From Guyanagaster necrorhizus (Eukaryota > Basidiomycota > Agaricomycetes > Agaricales > Physalacriaceae): a stretch of 64,000 nt of DNA. Under the pieces are notes generated by a model. It worked only from the letters and a program-made list of their open reading frames with translations, had not been told where the DNA came from and ran no database searches. The position numbers and the translations under genes were made by a program. Numbering within the stretch: position 1 is the first letter of the stretch; each line of letters begins with the position of its first letter. This document shows positions 1 through 10,269 of this stretch, piece after piece. The stretch is from the NCBI RefSeq assembly GCF_019112545.1, contig NW_025064888.1, positions 1,429,620 to 1,493,619 on the forward strand, in the 5' to 3' direction.

Positions 1-329
1 GAAATGATACTGGTGAAATGAAATTAGTAGGTAATGGGAAGCAGTCAGAGTCCGGTGGGTAGTGTGATTGGATTCGTGGTTGGTTGAGGTGACATGGAGG
101 CCGGTGGCATGCGCGTAACACCCACTTATTCTATGGGAACCCTACTGGCTTAGAGCCAGCTCGTTTATTTCTCGACTACCAAGGAATATTACTTTGCTGA
201 CGTTAAGCCGCAGTGTATACTCATGTAAAGAAGGATTGATTCATGCATGGAAGTGCCCCTGAACTCCATTCACACAATTGCAGTCTATACTACCGTGACT
301 TCACATTTACTCCCAATACTCATTCAGTT

Positions 330-490
330 TGGTGTTGCTGTTGCTATGGAAGTCTAGACTCATCAACGTGTCGCAGGTCGGGGTATCGATTTGGATGGTC
401 GGAGTGCCCCAAGAGCTTGTAGTTGGCAGGCCATAGTTGAAGTCTATGAGAAACATATGAGCTAGCCTTTTATGAGGAAGAAAACTTGGC
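330..490 (-). pseudogene. GH16 glucanase C-terminal fragment
   Basis: A short minus-strand stretch encodes NYGLPTTSSWGTPTIQID followed by a Cys-containing tail. It matches the corresponding part of the larger GH16 relic at 4.2-5.5 kb (NYGLPTPRSWGTPTFQID). In fungal GH16 enzymes the SWGTP segment lies after the catalytic region, near the C-terminus. An acceptor-like TCTCATAG sits directly before the exon, at the same place as the intron of the other copy. The matching donor position reads CGATATGCC here against GGGTATGTC there, so the donor GT is gone. No catalytic motif is present and similarity is lost upstream. This is therefore a 3' fragment of a paralogue, not a working gene. The family is clear from the paired copy; the limits are approximate. 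Confidence 0.65.
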
Positions 491-651
491 ATATCGACTG
501 GATATGCGATCCCAACCTCTGCAGCAATGTCTGCCTTGAGTGATGAGGATGGACTATACAAGGTTGAGTTTTCTGACACAGTACCAGTTTTGTACAATAA
601 CAATAGCTTAATAGTCTGCATGAATGTCAGAGTCATAGTTCAATAGCAGAA

Positions 652-1070
652 GTGAATAGCAAGCAGCGAGGACCGTGGCTTGAAACACCAGCTCAGGGAG
701 AGACTCCTTTCCTAGGAAGAAGTCGGAATTGCCAGCAAGAGCCTCTCGAAAGACACAAAAATGATATGTACACATATGACAGTTCCAGCCAAATTACAAC
801 CCTAACCATAATAAAGGTAAGGTTAGGTTTATATTCAATGTCTCAAGGCAGATCATACCTTATATAAAACAGTCCCATTCTTCCCCAGGCCCTCACACCT
901 CTCTCTCAAACCACCACTATCGATGAATCTCACCATTCTACGCCCCCTCTTCTACATCCACACCCACTCAACCAGAGCCTCTCTTTTCATCTGTAAGCCT
1001 TTCTTCTTGCATTACCTCCATGAAGGAGTATTCACTGCAAGATGAAGAACGATGCATGTCCAATGAGGAG
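652..1070. other. Intergenic, nothing recognised
   Basis: About 420 bases with only one short unconvincing open frame on the plus strand. A pyrimidine-rich stretch at about 875-1010 could be promoter or 5' UTR of the DUF6699 relic that follows, but no TATA box or start can be fixed. Confidence 0.3.
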
Positions 1071-1072
1071 AC

Positions 1073-1812
1073 GTGGCAGCGATGACAACGCAGCAGGGTA
1101 TGGAGTCACCAGAACCATATTCGCTACCAACAACAGCATTCTATACCCCATCAAGGGTGTCTCACATTATTTCTGTCTATAGCAATGTGCAGCTGACCAC
1201 ACTAGTCCATGTTCACCACCATTATGTATCTAGACCTGATGCACCATATTCACAATCTGTATGCGAATATATCACGCTGCCCTCACCATCTATCCTCAGT
1301 AAATGGTGCCATTGTCACATCCTGCTGCCATCTCATATAGAAAGCGATATCCTGACAGTGGTGCATCCACTGTTGCGTTTGAGCCGAGGGAAGATGATGC
1401 TGAAGCTCGACTTTGCTCACAGCCTGACGAGTGTAGGCATTCTTAGTTATGAGGTCTGCATCAATGAGACAGCGACCAGCCTGCCTCTTCTGTCCTGGCC
1501 ATCATCCACCAAAAGCTTCCATGGCCCATAGTCATACAGACATCGGGCGATCGAGAATGGGTCACAGTCACCGATGTTGTCGAGACACTATGGTATGCTC
1601 TGCACATAGGCGACATCCTGCAGATGTCAACATCATCACTGTTCCTCGAAAGTCAAGATGATGCACCTTTTGACAGTTGTCGAAGTATGTGAGGCTGCGA
1701 CCAATGAGAAGTGGTCCTGCGGCCCAGACTGGTGTACTTGAGGGGAAAGACATGATTTATGAGACTCTGCACTATAGGAGGCGATACCTTGGAACTACTT
1801 GTTGCATAGGGT
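1073..1812 (+). pseudogene. DUF6699 domain protein relic
   Basis: The open frame at 1073-1531 (first ATG 1082) carries VVHPLLRLS and a KLDFAHSLTS segment. After one frame change near 1490 the reading continues as KLPWPIVIQTSGDREWVTVT, DVVETLWYALHIGD and, near the end, RLVYLRGKT followed by FMRLCTIGGDTLELLVA. This order (HPLLR, PW.IVI, WVTV.DVL..L, VD.L.G.T.F.GL, W.L.VA) is what I know from the DUF6699 family, common and multicopy in Agaricomycetes and of unknown function. Three in-frame TGA codons near the end fall where the family has Arg, as in RGKT-stop-F, so CGA to TGA change explains them. The copy is non-functional as read. The N-terminal 60 or so residues are unassigned. Confidence 0.6.
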
Positions 1813-2285
1813 GTGTAGGTTGTGTCTATGCTACTGTCGGAATATATTTTTTGGAGCAAGAGCTGGAGACTCATATGTATGTACTATCAAAGTTGTATCA
1901 GTTATATGTGACAGACAAAGACAATGGACTCTTCTAGAAGAGCTTACATCTCTTTGGCCTAGTCTGAGTGCCAGTGCGAAAAGGGCGACCACCATCGATG
2001 TTGAGATATCGGTTACGATGACCCTTAACCCTAGGGAAAAAGTAGGGTTAGGGCTATATGCCCAGTGACTCCCCAAGTTGTTTGGTATCTCCCACCATGT
2101 TACTCTCGCCACGAGCTCCATTATGCAGACCAAAGGGCTCTGCACATCACACATGCAACATCAGTCTTCTTTCCCAACACCCTATGTCACCACTGCATAA
2201 ACTGCTCTGCCATTGCACATCAATGCTATTCTCGAGTGTGAACATGATGTCAGCATAATCTGTGGTGAAATGAGGGCCACATAAA
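1813..2285. other. Intergenic, nothing recognised
   Basis: Short overlapping frames occur on both strands but none shows a family motif or convincing exon structure. The telomere-like words TAACCCTAGGG and TTAGGG near 2030-2050 are isolated, not an array. Confidence 0.3.
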
Positions 2286-2651
2286 TTGGGTATCGCAGAT
2301 TGTCTCATTAGAACCAACAAATACTGTGGTGAGGCACTGAAGTTCCAAAAGCTGAGGGCTAGGATGCGGCGCTGGGAATTGGCATGGGATGGACATGAAG
2401 GGCAACTTCAAACTGACATGACCGCATATGGTGATGAAAAGAAAGCACTGCTGAGTGGTGAGATAGAGCTAGTGCTTGCTAAAGAGGCACAGATGGGTGA
2501 CATCGTTCCAGTGAATGATATGATAGAGAGCATGAATAAATTGTCTATTGAAGAGGGAAGCCAGTTGTCAGGAAAGCGTAGTACTACTATGGATGAGTGC
2601 CAACTTCACCACAGCATTCATAATTATGTACCCGCTGGTCTTTTCGCCTAA
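2286..2651 (+). CDS. Hypothetical charged protein fragment
   Basis: An open frame of about 121 codons rich in Glu, Lys, Arg and Met, with runs such as KLRARMRRWELAWDGHEGQ and EEGSQLSGKRS. Its charge pattern suggests a helical, possibly coiled-coil protein. The frame opens on TTG, not ATG; the first ATG is about 27 codons in. No family is recognised. The frame ends just where a short sequence similar to 16.8 kb (minus) begins, so it may be an exon cut by a stop. It could equally be a chance frame in a decayed gene. Confidence 0.3.
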   Translation: MGIADCLIRTNKYCGEALKFQKLRARMRRWELAWDGHEGQLQTDMTAYGDEKKALLSGEIELVLAKEAQMGDIVPVNDMIESMNKLSIEEGSQLSGKRSTTMDECQLHHSIHNYVPAGLFA

Positions 2652-2800
2652 CGTTCCCTTCCAGTATTGGATTAACTCCTTCGTTATTGAATTACATTGA
2701 AAATATCACTGCTTGGTGCTTCATTCTGCACTAGAATATCTGTCAGAGAGAGAGATAAGTTCACAGAAAATGTACTGACCTTGTGGAAAGATTATTTAAG
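2625..2800 (+). repeat. Short dispersed similarity, copy 1
   Basis: The stretch containing GTTCCCTTCCAGTATTGGAT, CACTAGAATATCTGTCAGAG and GAAAATGTACTGACC matches the reverse complement of about 16,745-16,895, which has GTTCCCTTCCACCATTGGGT, CACTAGAGTATCTGTCAGAG and GAAAATGTACCGACC. The similarity is patchy. In one frame both read as F..W.NSF.IE...SVRER....ENV, so it may be a shared exon of an unknown gene family. No product can be named. Confidence 0.45.
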
Positions 2801-2814
2801 TGGTGAAGGGAGCC

Positions 2815-3414
2815 TCAGGTGGTGGAAAAAGCATGTAGCCAATTATAAGGAATGACCATTGAAACATAGATCCACCATGGCATGCTCAAGAGAAGAACAG
2901 GTGTGAGATGGCTCTTTGAAAGATCCTTCTCACTGTATATGGAGAGGGTGATATCATGTATCATGGACCATAGAAGATACATCTGAAGAAGATTCTGGCA
3001 TGCCTGCTCATTCTTGTATACATTGAAATCCAGCATAATGAATGGCCAAAGCCAGGATGTCAACAGTGCAATCCTCCTCCAATCCCTGCAGACATGGGAA
3101 AGAACCAACAGCACAAACTGCCCATTCAATGACTCCCTCCCTTCCCTTTCAATTGCCTCAAAGTGGTGTGTCAAGAAGATTTTGTGTATGATGTCCTCTG
3201 GGATCATAAGAATGGGGTGAAGGATTGTCTTGCAGGACTCAATCAGGTGATTGACATGCCTCTCCTCATTCAAAAGTGCCTCAAGCACAGCCCATGTCTG
3301 GGTTATCCATTCCTGTGGTCCAGCTAAAACCCAATGGCCTTCACCTATAACACCCTCCAGCTGAATATGCTTGGCATCAAGGGGAGGATTGTTCGACTCG
3401 AGCAATTCATCCAT
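2815..3414 (-). CDS. F-box-like protein
   Basis: A 199-residue minus-strand frame with the architecture of Agaricomycete F-box proteins. It opens MDELLESNNPPLDAKH, followed by a helical stretch. The F-box-like segment is ILHPILMIPEDIIHKIFL, then FVLLVLSHVCRDWRRIALL and a following SWLWPFIMLDFN. The usual pattern is LSPIRRLPPEIL..IF, then L..VCR.WR.IAL.TP.LW. F-box proteins link substrates to SKP1-cullin ubiquitin ligases; here that is inference. The ATG at 3414 fits the family's usual N-terminus. The frame stops soon after the F-box, while relatives run several hundred residues with C-terminal LRR-like sequence, so it is probably truncated. Confidence 0.65.
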   Translation of the reverse strand: MDELLESNNPPLDAKHIQLEGVIGEGHWVLAGPQEWITQTWAVLEALLNEERHVNHLIESCKTILHPILMIPEDIIHKIFLTHHFEAIEREGRESLNGQFVLLVLSHVCRDWRRIALLTSWLWPFIMLDFNVYKNEQACQNLLQMYLLWSMIHDITLSIYSEKDLSKSHLTPVLLLSMPWWIYVSMVIPYNWLHAFSTT

Positions 3415-4199
3415 TCAAAACACTGCCAGCTCGATGGAAGGAAATTTGATGGAAGATGCTTCTGAATTATTCCCACATTGTGGGGAGTGGGGTGAGCCTG
3501 CCATCTAGAACGTTGATAAGACAACATCATTAATACAAGCTCAGAATGTCTTACCTTTCAGTAGTTTCTCAATATGACCTTGGTCAAAATGGATGGTTCA
3601 GAAAATGATGGCAGATCATTGGGGGCACATCATGCAACTTCCAAACTTAAGGGCTGGCTGTCCAAAAGCAGCAGTCATGGGTACTGCAAATACTGTCAGC
3701 AACACAGCAGAGGGGAGTCATAGCATGGTAACCTTTTAACAGAACAAATCAATGTGATGGACATCCTAGCAAGAGTCATCATAACCCCTATTTTCTGCTT
3801 CAGGGTCATCATCCAGATGTTTTGTGCACCATCCATAAAAAATACTTCATGAGCAACCTACAACACTAGTACTGTGCAGAAATGAGGAGGGCAAGACACC
3901 AAGGATAGACCTGACATGTGTCATATTCATGGAATACAACATCATTTAGACAGCTTCAGTGGTATAAATCTGATGAACCTTCAAGAAATGAAGTATTATC
4001 GTTCAACAATGCCACAAGGAGAGTGAACTATCAATGTCCCATGAAGTATATATGAAACAAGTTCCCAGGTATGTCAACGATCAATTCTCTCAACAAGAGA
4101 AGGGGAATGAATCATCAACTATTTATTATTTCATAAAGATGTAGATGCTATTCGAAACCTATTTGACCGCTTAGCACCAAAGCCAACAGAAGAGGAAGA
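3415..4199. other. Intergenic, nothing recognised
   Basis: CpG-poor, AT-moderate sequence with frequent stops in all frames. I see no exon, RNA or repeat here that recurs elsewhere in the window. Confidence 0.3.
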
Positions 4200-5500
4200 T
4201 AGTCTCTCACCCAAGCAGCAGAGTCACCAAATGCCGAACCCTGCGACAAGACATAGCTTCGAGCATCAGAGAATCCAGTGACATCCTGGCAACATTGTTC
4301 TTCACCACTGGCTTAATTGACATCCCAACCACCTGTCGTCAAGAGTCCTTTGCATTGTGTGAATTAGTATATCGGATGCCCCTGAAGCAAACAAGCTCAC
4401 CGGCTAGGTTGGTATTAATGATAAGCATCAAATCCTTAAAGTGATCGGACGTATTGCACGTCGAAGAATCAATTTGAAAAGTCGGAGTGCCCCAAGACCT
4501 CGGGGTCGGCAAGCCGTAGTTGACGTCTACGAGGAAGGAATAAGCCAACCTGATGACAACCAGGAAGGAAAAAAAATGACATACCCACTGGCCCGTGGTC
4601 GGTGTTCCACTACCACATCTTGATACTGTCTGTAGTGAGCTCGAGCACACACGTAGCCCCATTAACATCGTTCGCCACCTGGCCGAAGCTAGTCTTGCCG
4701 TTTACCGAGACACCACAGGACTGGTGGTTGACATTCGCATCGCAGTTCGTGCCGCCCTCGGAGGCGGCGACATTCAGGTTCGCGCCGTTGACATTGTCTC
4801 GTCCATCCAGCAGCCGGCACCGCTGTGCACGGACGTGGTGTTTTGGGTATACGAGTTCACTCCCTCGACCAAGTCGATCTCGCCTAGAGTACAACACGTT
4901 CTTAAACACAAGCAAGCGAAAAAACGGGGGGCAACCGCTTACCAGTTTCAGACCATGTGCCGCTGCCGGTGAACTATCAATTGGAAATGATGAGTATCTA
5001 GCCCCACGCAGAATAAATGAACGAAGGCATACCCAAATGGCCAGCCAGACACCACACATACTGGGCATCTGGTGTCGACGATGAACAGCAAGTTCTGCGA
5101 CGGATTGAACGTCTCGTTCGACGACATCCGAATGGCGTTTCGCAGAGCGACATCCTCCGCCTGGTCGGCGCCAATCCGGACCTTCCCATCAGACTGGATG
5201 TACACCAGCTCGCTGCTCTTCCCATCAACATAGTTGGTGCATCCCTGGTTGTCGGAGGCCTGTTCGTCGCTAAGAACGCACGTTAGGAAGGATCAGGAGC
5301 ACGAGGAAGGTAGGTCCACACAAGTTGAAAAAATCGATGAGGCCATCTCCCATCAGTGACTCGTACATCGTCCATCTGTCGCTCGACGTTTGGTCCCGTC
5401 TGTGGTTGTGTCGATGGCCAAAGCTGTGGGACGATCCGGTCAGTGCTGCATATGCGGCACCGCCCAGCGAGATGGCAGCGAATGCAGAAATAACGCGCAT
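4200..5500 (-). pseudogene. Secreted GH16 endo-beta-glucanase, broken copy
   Basis: Exons can be followed on the minus strand. Exon 1 (5500 to about 5323) starts MRVISAFAAISLGGAAYA, a signal peptide. Exon 2 (5269-5033) carries NYVDGKSSELVYIQSDGK and ends CGVWLAIW. Exon 3 (4973-4943) reads FTGSGTWSETG. Exon 4 (4883-4585) has GEIDLVEGVNSYTQNT, which contains the GH16 catalytic E-I-D-x-x-E. Exon 5 (from 4526) has SWGTPTFQIDSSTCNTSDHF. Introns are 50-60 nt, with GTATGC, GTAAGC and GTATGT donors and a CTAAC branch point before exon 2. GH16 members of this kind cleave beta-1,3/1,4-glucans outside the cell. Breaks: the DTRHMP motif appears as DTR and MP in different frames (about 4 nt missing), a frame change follows GAGC, an in-frame TAG follows KMW, and the exon 1/2 phase does not join. 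The C-terminal end is uncertain. Confidence 0.82.
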
Positions 5501-6560
5501 TGCGGAGTTAATGAGTGTAGTGAAAATGAGCGTAAGATAAAGGCAGTGGGATATGGTGAGTACAAAGATGGTCGCTCCCTGTCGCGGGGATCCACTGTAA
5601 TCAAACACCCTAGTTGACAAGTGGCCTATCAAAAAACACTCCACGATCAGCTAATGCATTGAAATTTAAATCCTAATTATAACCTACCATTTTAGTCAAG
5701 CATCGAGGCCGGTTTGTTTCGGGGAGAAGGTTCATTTCGCCTGGACGACCGAGATGAGATAACAGCGGAAAGGTCGAGCAATTTGAAAAGAGCACGGCAT
5801 AATCCTGGAACCAAAGTTCATGAGTTGGCCAAGCGTTACCACGCATGAAGAATGTCCTCTGGGGCAACGTCGTCTCACTGGACCCATAAAGATTGTGTTC
5901 TAGTGAGCGTCGATGCGCAGTTAAAGATTTTGATATTATGTCATAGTGGGTCCTTGGGTACTGACCCACACACCACTAGCTGAAGGCGTATTTAGCGCAT
6001 GCGAACGAGGAATGAATGAGTGTCGGGTATCTGCGACGAACCATTATTTAGATTCCATGTGCGGAGAAGTGCTAGTGGCTTACTGAGAAGGGGAATCGTT
6101 TGTAGGAATGTGTCAAGGACCTCTGCAACATCGTAAATCTGGCGTGGTATGTGGTGCGAAGATGATCCTTGGGCCTGATTATCTGTATGCATATTCTCAG
6201 CGATTCAATGCAAGAAACATAGTCTATTGTACATACCGATGCCGGGGCTGATTGCTCATTCTTGCACCAACTTGAACGAATGAAAGATAAATATAAATAT
6301 GCGCCATTCACCGACCAGAAAGGAGACTTATGCTGGAAATCAATCGCTCAAACTGCCCACTTCTAAAGCCGCGCATAGAGCGGAGAATGATGCACCAACT
6401 CCAAGCTATAGAAATGATAATAAAACTTTCTGTGCACTTCACTTCGGTTTCCTAAAGGATGATAAGATTTCATGCATCCATGGAGGGATGCTGATAATTC
6501 AAGATTCGTGATGGTGAGGAGGAAGGTTCAACGAGCTCCACGTGGCTCCGAATTATGACA
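5501..6560. other. Intergenic, no gene assigned
   Basis: Minus-strand frames at 5673-5969 and 5992-6192 and a plus frame at 6299-6511 are each 66-98 codons. They show no motif I recognise and no splice-consistent neighbours. The right part should contain the 5' exons of the APH-like gene that follows, but they cannot be traced. Confidence 0.3.
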
Positions 6561-6569
6561 GCTTTTTTT

Positions 6570-7010
6570 GGCTGTTCTACCAGACTTCCTTCCAACCGAG
6601 AAGTTTTCAATACCAGAATCGAGATTATCTTATCATGACAAGGATTGCCAGGACACAACATAAAATTCTCAGATTGGAAGGATTTGAAAGATGATACAAG
6701 ATCCGCCTTTGTGGCCCAACTCCGCGATTATGTCCTGCAGCTGCGAAATATCCCACCTCCTATCGGATCCTCGATCTTGTTCTATGTGCGACTCTGCACC
6801 GACGGCCCTTATGGTCGATATGTCGACGAGGACTCCACTCGGGCGTTCTTCTGCAATGTAGTTGCCCTGAAGTCGTAGAATCGCATCGAAGGCGTCATCA
6901 CGCAGGGCGATATCGCACTGAGGAATATCATGATCGACGGGAATAATCGATTGGGAGCACGTGAAGGCGCTTTTTGGTGCTATTATTTTTGAGCCTTGGG
7001 AGAGGAACGT
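6570..7010 (+). pseudogene. APH-like phosphotransferase relic
   Basis: The plus strand encodes YLIMTR, then LPGHNIKFSDWKDL, AFVAQLRDYVLQLRNIPPP, and after a frame change ITQGDIALRNIMIDGNN. Fungal aminoglycoside-phosphotransferase/choline-kinase-fold proteins have the same order: YL.M....G, the QL.....LR.IPPP helix, then the Brenner motif HGD....NI.VD. These are cytosolic small-molecule kinases of mostly unknown substrate. YLIMTR and LPGH lie in different frames because of one extra A. The catalytic-loop His is read as Gln (QGD for HGD). A stop closes the DGPYGRYVDEDSTRAF segment before the Brenner motif. The N-lobe is not traceable, and the usual W-E/D-AG-PEYWE end is decayed. The copy looks dead. 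Confidence 0.65.
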
Positions 7011-7209
7011 CCCCAAGATTATCCCCCCGTTTGAGTTTGAAGCATCGGTCGACCAAGGATTTAGCTGTGGTATTCCAAAGTGTAAAGCACTGAATATTGA
7101 AACACAGGTTAGCATTACTTTATACTAGCTAATCGATTGCTGACGACTATTTACATAGGGTACAGTATCAGTGGCAAGCGCCGAGACATTCTGACAATCA
7201 GAGTTTACA

Positions 7210-7985
7210 CCGTGAGGAGACTTATCTTTCTCGTATCAGATATCTCTCTTTAGCTATCTTAATAGGCGATCACCTGAAATCGGACAATAAGATTCGCGAT
7301 GAGTATGGCCCTTTGACCTTGCATTAGCATTTTCAGCTCCTCCATTCTTGCTGCTCATTGCTGTCAGATGTGTTGTAGGTTTCCCGGGCAGGTCTGGATA
7401 GAACGGCTTACAGATAAACTACAGATGACCGTTCATTTAGGTGTTGCCCTATACTGCATCCGGGACGACGCATCCATACTTTCATTGGGTCCTCGTGACC
7501 ACTGAAGCCATCTCCACTCTCCTTGACCCATACATTCGAGATCATTCGTAACGTCGATGTCTGTCAACGGTCTGCCAGGGCGTTGGGAAACGAGATTCAA
7601 AGCGGCCAATTTGGGGAACTCGACAGCTTTTTACTGGTATCGCAGAGTTCGGATGGGCTCCATCAGGGAGGTGATCGAGAGCCATCCGGAAACGGACGAT
7701 AGTTGGAGAATACAGAGACCGACTGGATGGTCATGCGCCACTTGGGTTTTTTTGCGTGTCATGATCACCTGGGAGGAGATGGCGATATTTGATATTCCCG
7801 ACGGCCTCACACCAGAGATGCTGTACGATAGCATTCTAGGAGAAGGGTATAGATTCATGATGGGGAATATATCCAGCAATCCCTTAGCTGTCGTCCAGTT
7901 GGTACTCGCTGGCAGATATGTGAAGTCCCATGATTCGCGTGGAATTGCCGTGGCTGAAGCTGGGAATGCAATCTTAGACTGCTAG
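7210..7985 (+). CDS. Hypothetical protein, partial
   Basis: A 142-codon frame (7557-7985, first in-frame ATG at 7557-7559) reads WETRFKAANLGNSTAFYWYR, later SCATWVFLRVMITWEEM and PDGLTPEMLYDSILGEGYR. In another frame upstream (about 7440-7545) the text HPYFHWVLVTTEA with DPYIR could be an earlier exon. A HWVLV core followed by a late C..WV..V motif resembles several multicopy Agaricomycete proteins of unknown function, but I cannot assign a family. It lies 0.5 kb downstream of the APH relic on the same strand. The end at 7985 is a clean TAG. Expression or start cannot be judged. Confidence 0.4.
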
Positions 7986-8046
7986 TGAATTGCTAGAGGG
8001 TACTTACCTCTCAGTCGAGAGACCTTGGCTGCTCTTCCTGATATTC

Positions 8047-9880
8047 TTAAATGACATGGTGGTTTTGTCTGCCGCGACCAGGCGGGCTGTGGTCGAATGG
8101 CTGTGCTGATGAATGTATCGCCGTTTCTTGAGAGCAGCGGAGCAAAGCTTTTCTCATTGAGGCGTTTCCACTCCTGAGAGTACCCATCTCCGATTGTGGG
8201 TCCCAGAACCGGCCCCGTATTCGATCACGCTTTGCTAAGTCCACGATATCGTCAGAGGTGGACCGTTCTCGGCTGTTCCTCAGTTCATACCGAGTTATGA
8301 GGGTTGCCAGAAGCGAGTTTGAGTACATTGAAATAAGAGCGTGAGTAGTAGCGTGGCGAGTCTATCCATTATTAATACACACGTTTGGATATGATGAAGT
8401 GTAGACCTAGAAAGACGAGGTTGTTGTTCATTGTGAGCCACTGAAATTTTGATCAGGGTTAATATGAGAGACTCGGATGACATGGGACTCTTTTTGCTTA
8501 CGCAGATCATCGAAGCGATGGTGGCAATGCTGGTAGCAGTGAACTGAAAGAGTGAGTCTATTACATGATAAAGCTAGCACTGGACGTCAAATTAAAACTT
8601 GGGGCTGGATCGGAAATAGCGTTGTACCTCAACGAAGCTTTGCGGCTCTTGTGAAGTAATTTTCACAGTGAGCCAGTAACGAGGATATCCACAGCGGAGG
8701 ACAGTCCGAGTCCAGCTGGGAATACCCACTAGGTGTGCAATTAATCGGTGAGAGGGAGGAGATGGAAGAGATTCGTCGTACGTTAAAGTTATTCCTGAAT
8801 CCAGAATATGTTTGAATGGACAGCCTGCGAAGTGCATACGGTTCGTCTTACTGAGGGGCGAAAAAGTGATATCAAACGTGCATGGCTCCAGCAGTAACCG
8901 AGGTAAACGTTTGAATCGTAAGTACCAAGGAAACTCTATGGATGCGTACCACAAGCACAAGCTGTAGGAATAAGGATGAGATCGGCGCAGAAGAAATATT
9001 TGCAGTAGATGTACTTAGACGGAGGAAAGCGAAGATGACCTAGCAGATAAAAAACAATCAGGATTTCGTGTTTGCAAAAAGATTGGTGGTCTATAATCAC
9101 AATCGATGCGGCAGGTATCCGATTGTTCTTGCTTACTGTACGGTTCAGATGAGCGTTTGCGGACTAAGAGTTGAAGGGAAGGCTCACACCGAAAGATCCG
9201 TTCAGCGAAAAAACTATATGGATGTCAGAAGAATCGAGGCTGGAACTGTAATGGACGCGACGTACAGATGGACGCGAATCATAGAAACGGCCTTTGGTCG
9301 ATAAAATCAAAATGATCACCATATGAATCAATTTGCGAGGTACTGTCAAGATAATGGTAATGTTTGACGGCACTATGAGCGGTCGATACCGAGTTTCGTA
9401 GATGAGAAGCCTACCGGTATCGCTCTAGGGGCAACATCAGACGGGGCGATAACTGTAGAGAACAGGAACATACTGAGGGATTGGTCTATCCTAGCTGTGT
9501 CATTAAAGTGAACAATCAAATAGTTCCAAAGGCCGGCCCAGACAGTTCCGCTGTGGGCAACGTCGAAAAGCCTTACGCCGCCGTATAAGCCGACATCTGG
9601 ATTTCCGAATGGAGAAAACTGACCAGAGGACGGTAACCTGCGATAGTAGCATCAGAGATGCATTGAATTTGATCAGAACAAGGATTCTCTCACCAGACCT
9701 TTGATTCGGGGCTTGTCCGTTGGGAAGAGCTTGAAGTACAGAAGAGATTGGACGGACATCATGCCGGTGAAACTTTTTAAAAAGCGCTCAGCTGTCGATA
9801 ATGCATCGAAGACGAAGACACATACATCGCAGAGAACAGACCACTGAGAAGGAGAGAGGCTAGCGTAGACGAGATATTAA
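8047..9880 (-). pseudogene. DUF6534-type seven-helix membrane protein, decayed
   Basis: Pieces on the minus strand appear in the order expected for DUF6534 proteins of Agaricomycetes. They are LLLSGLFSAMYV (9880-9777), VQSLLYFKLFPTDKPRIK (about 9766-9693), DVAHSGTVWAGLWNYLIVHF (about 9572-9475), VIFAFLRLSTSTA (about 9046-8985), TATSIATIASMICV (about 8545-8505), LVFLGLHFIISK (about 8430-8385) and YSNSLLATLITRYELRN with a polar tail (8328-8047). The last two are the family's final helix and its Y.NSLLATLN.R signature. Function of the family is unknown; it resembles receptor-like membrane proteins. Decay signs: the intron before YSNSLL ends TTTCAA instead of TTTCAG, several exon phases do not join, and 8592-8960 between two exons is unexplained. 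Confidence 0.68.
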
Positions 9881-10269
9881 CCATGACGAGTGGAAGGAAG
9901 GCAAGAGCGCTCTGCAACAGCTTATTTGATCCCACTCCTTTATAATCCAGGCCTCCGGTAATAGGATGGTGGCGCTGATAGTAGTATTTGACAACTGATC
10001 GACCATCACAGGCATAACCACCATTGCAAACTATGGGCCATGAAATCCACAGGTGGGAATCCGATTTTCCGAGCACCCTGCTCCTTCTCTGATGGTGAAA
10101 TGATAAATAATGCCTAGGGAATGAGATACCTTTACAAAAGTACAAACTCAATGGCACATGTTTCCTGTCCCATGTTTGCATCCCCTGACCTTTTGTGGGC
10201 CTCTTCCAAGGGCCATTGAGCAGTTCAAGTTTCAACTTTGATCAGAGGCTAGAGTCCCCACTGCAACAG
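9881..10269. other. Spacer beside repeat X copy 1
   Basis: CpG dinucleotides occur up to about 10,070 and then vanish, so the last 200 bases resemble the repeat to the right. They are not matched by the second copy of repeat X. They could be internal sequence of a larger element for which X is the terminal repeat. Confidence 0.3.

Noticed and set aside
2030..2050. Telomere-like words (CCCTAA/TTAGGG)
   Set aside because: Single isolated units, not a tandem array.
6669..7115. 148-codon minus-strand open frame
   Set aside because: It is antisense to the APH-like relic, whose conserved blocks (LRDYVLQLRNIPPP, GDIALRNIMID) are on the plus strand. No motif in the minus reading.
7557..7985. Assignment to a named DUF (DUF6914-like)
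   Set aside because: Only a vague HWVLV and C..WV resemblance; spacing and other blocks do not fit well enough to name it.
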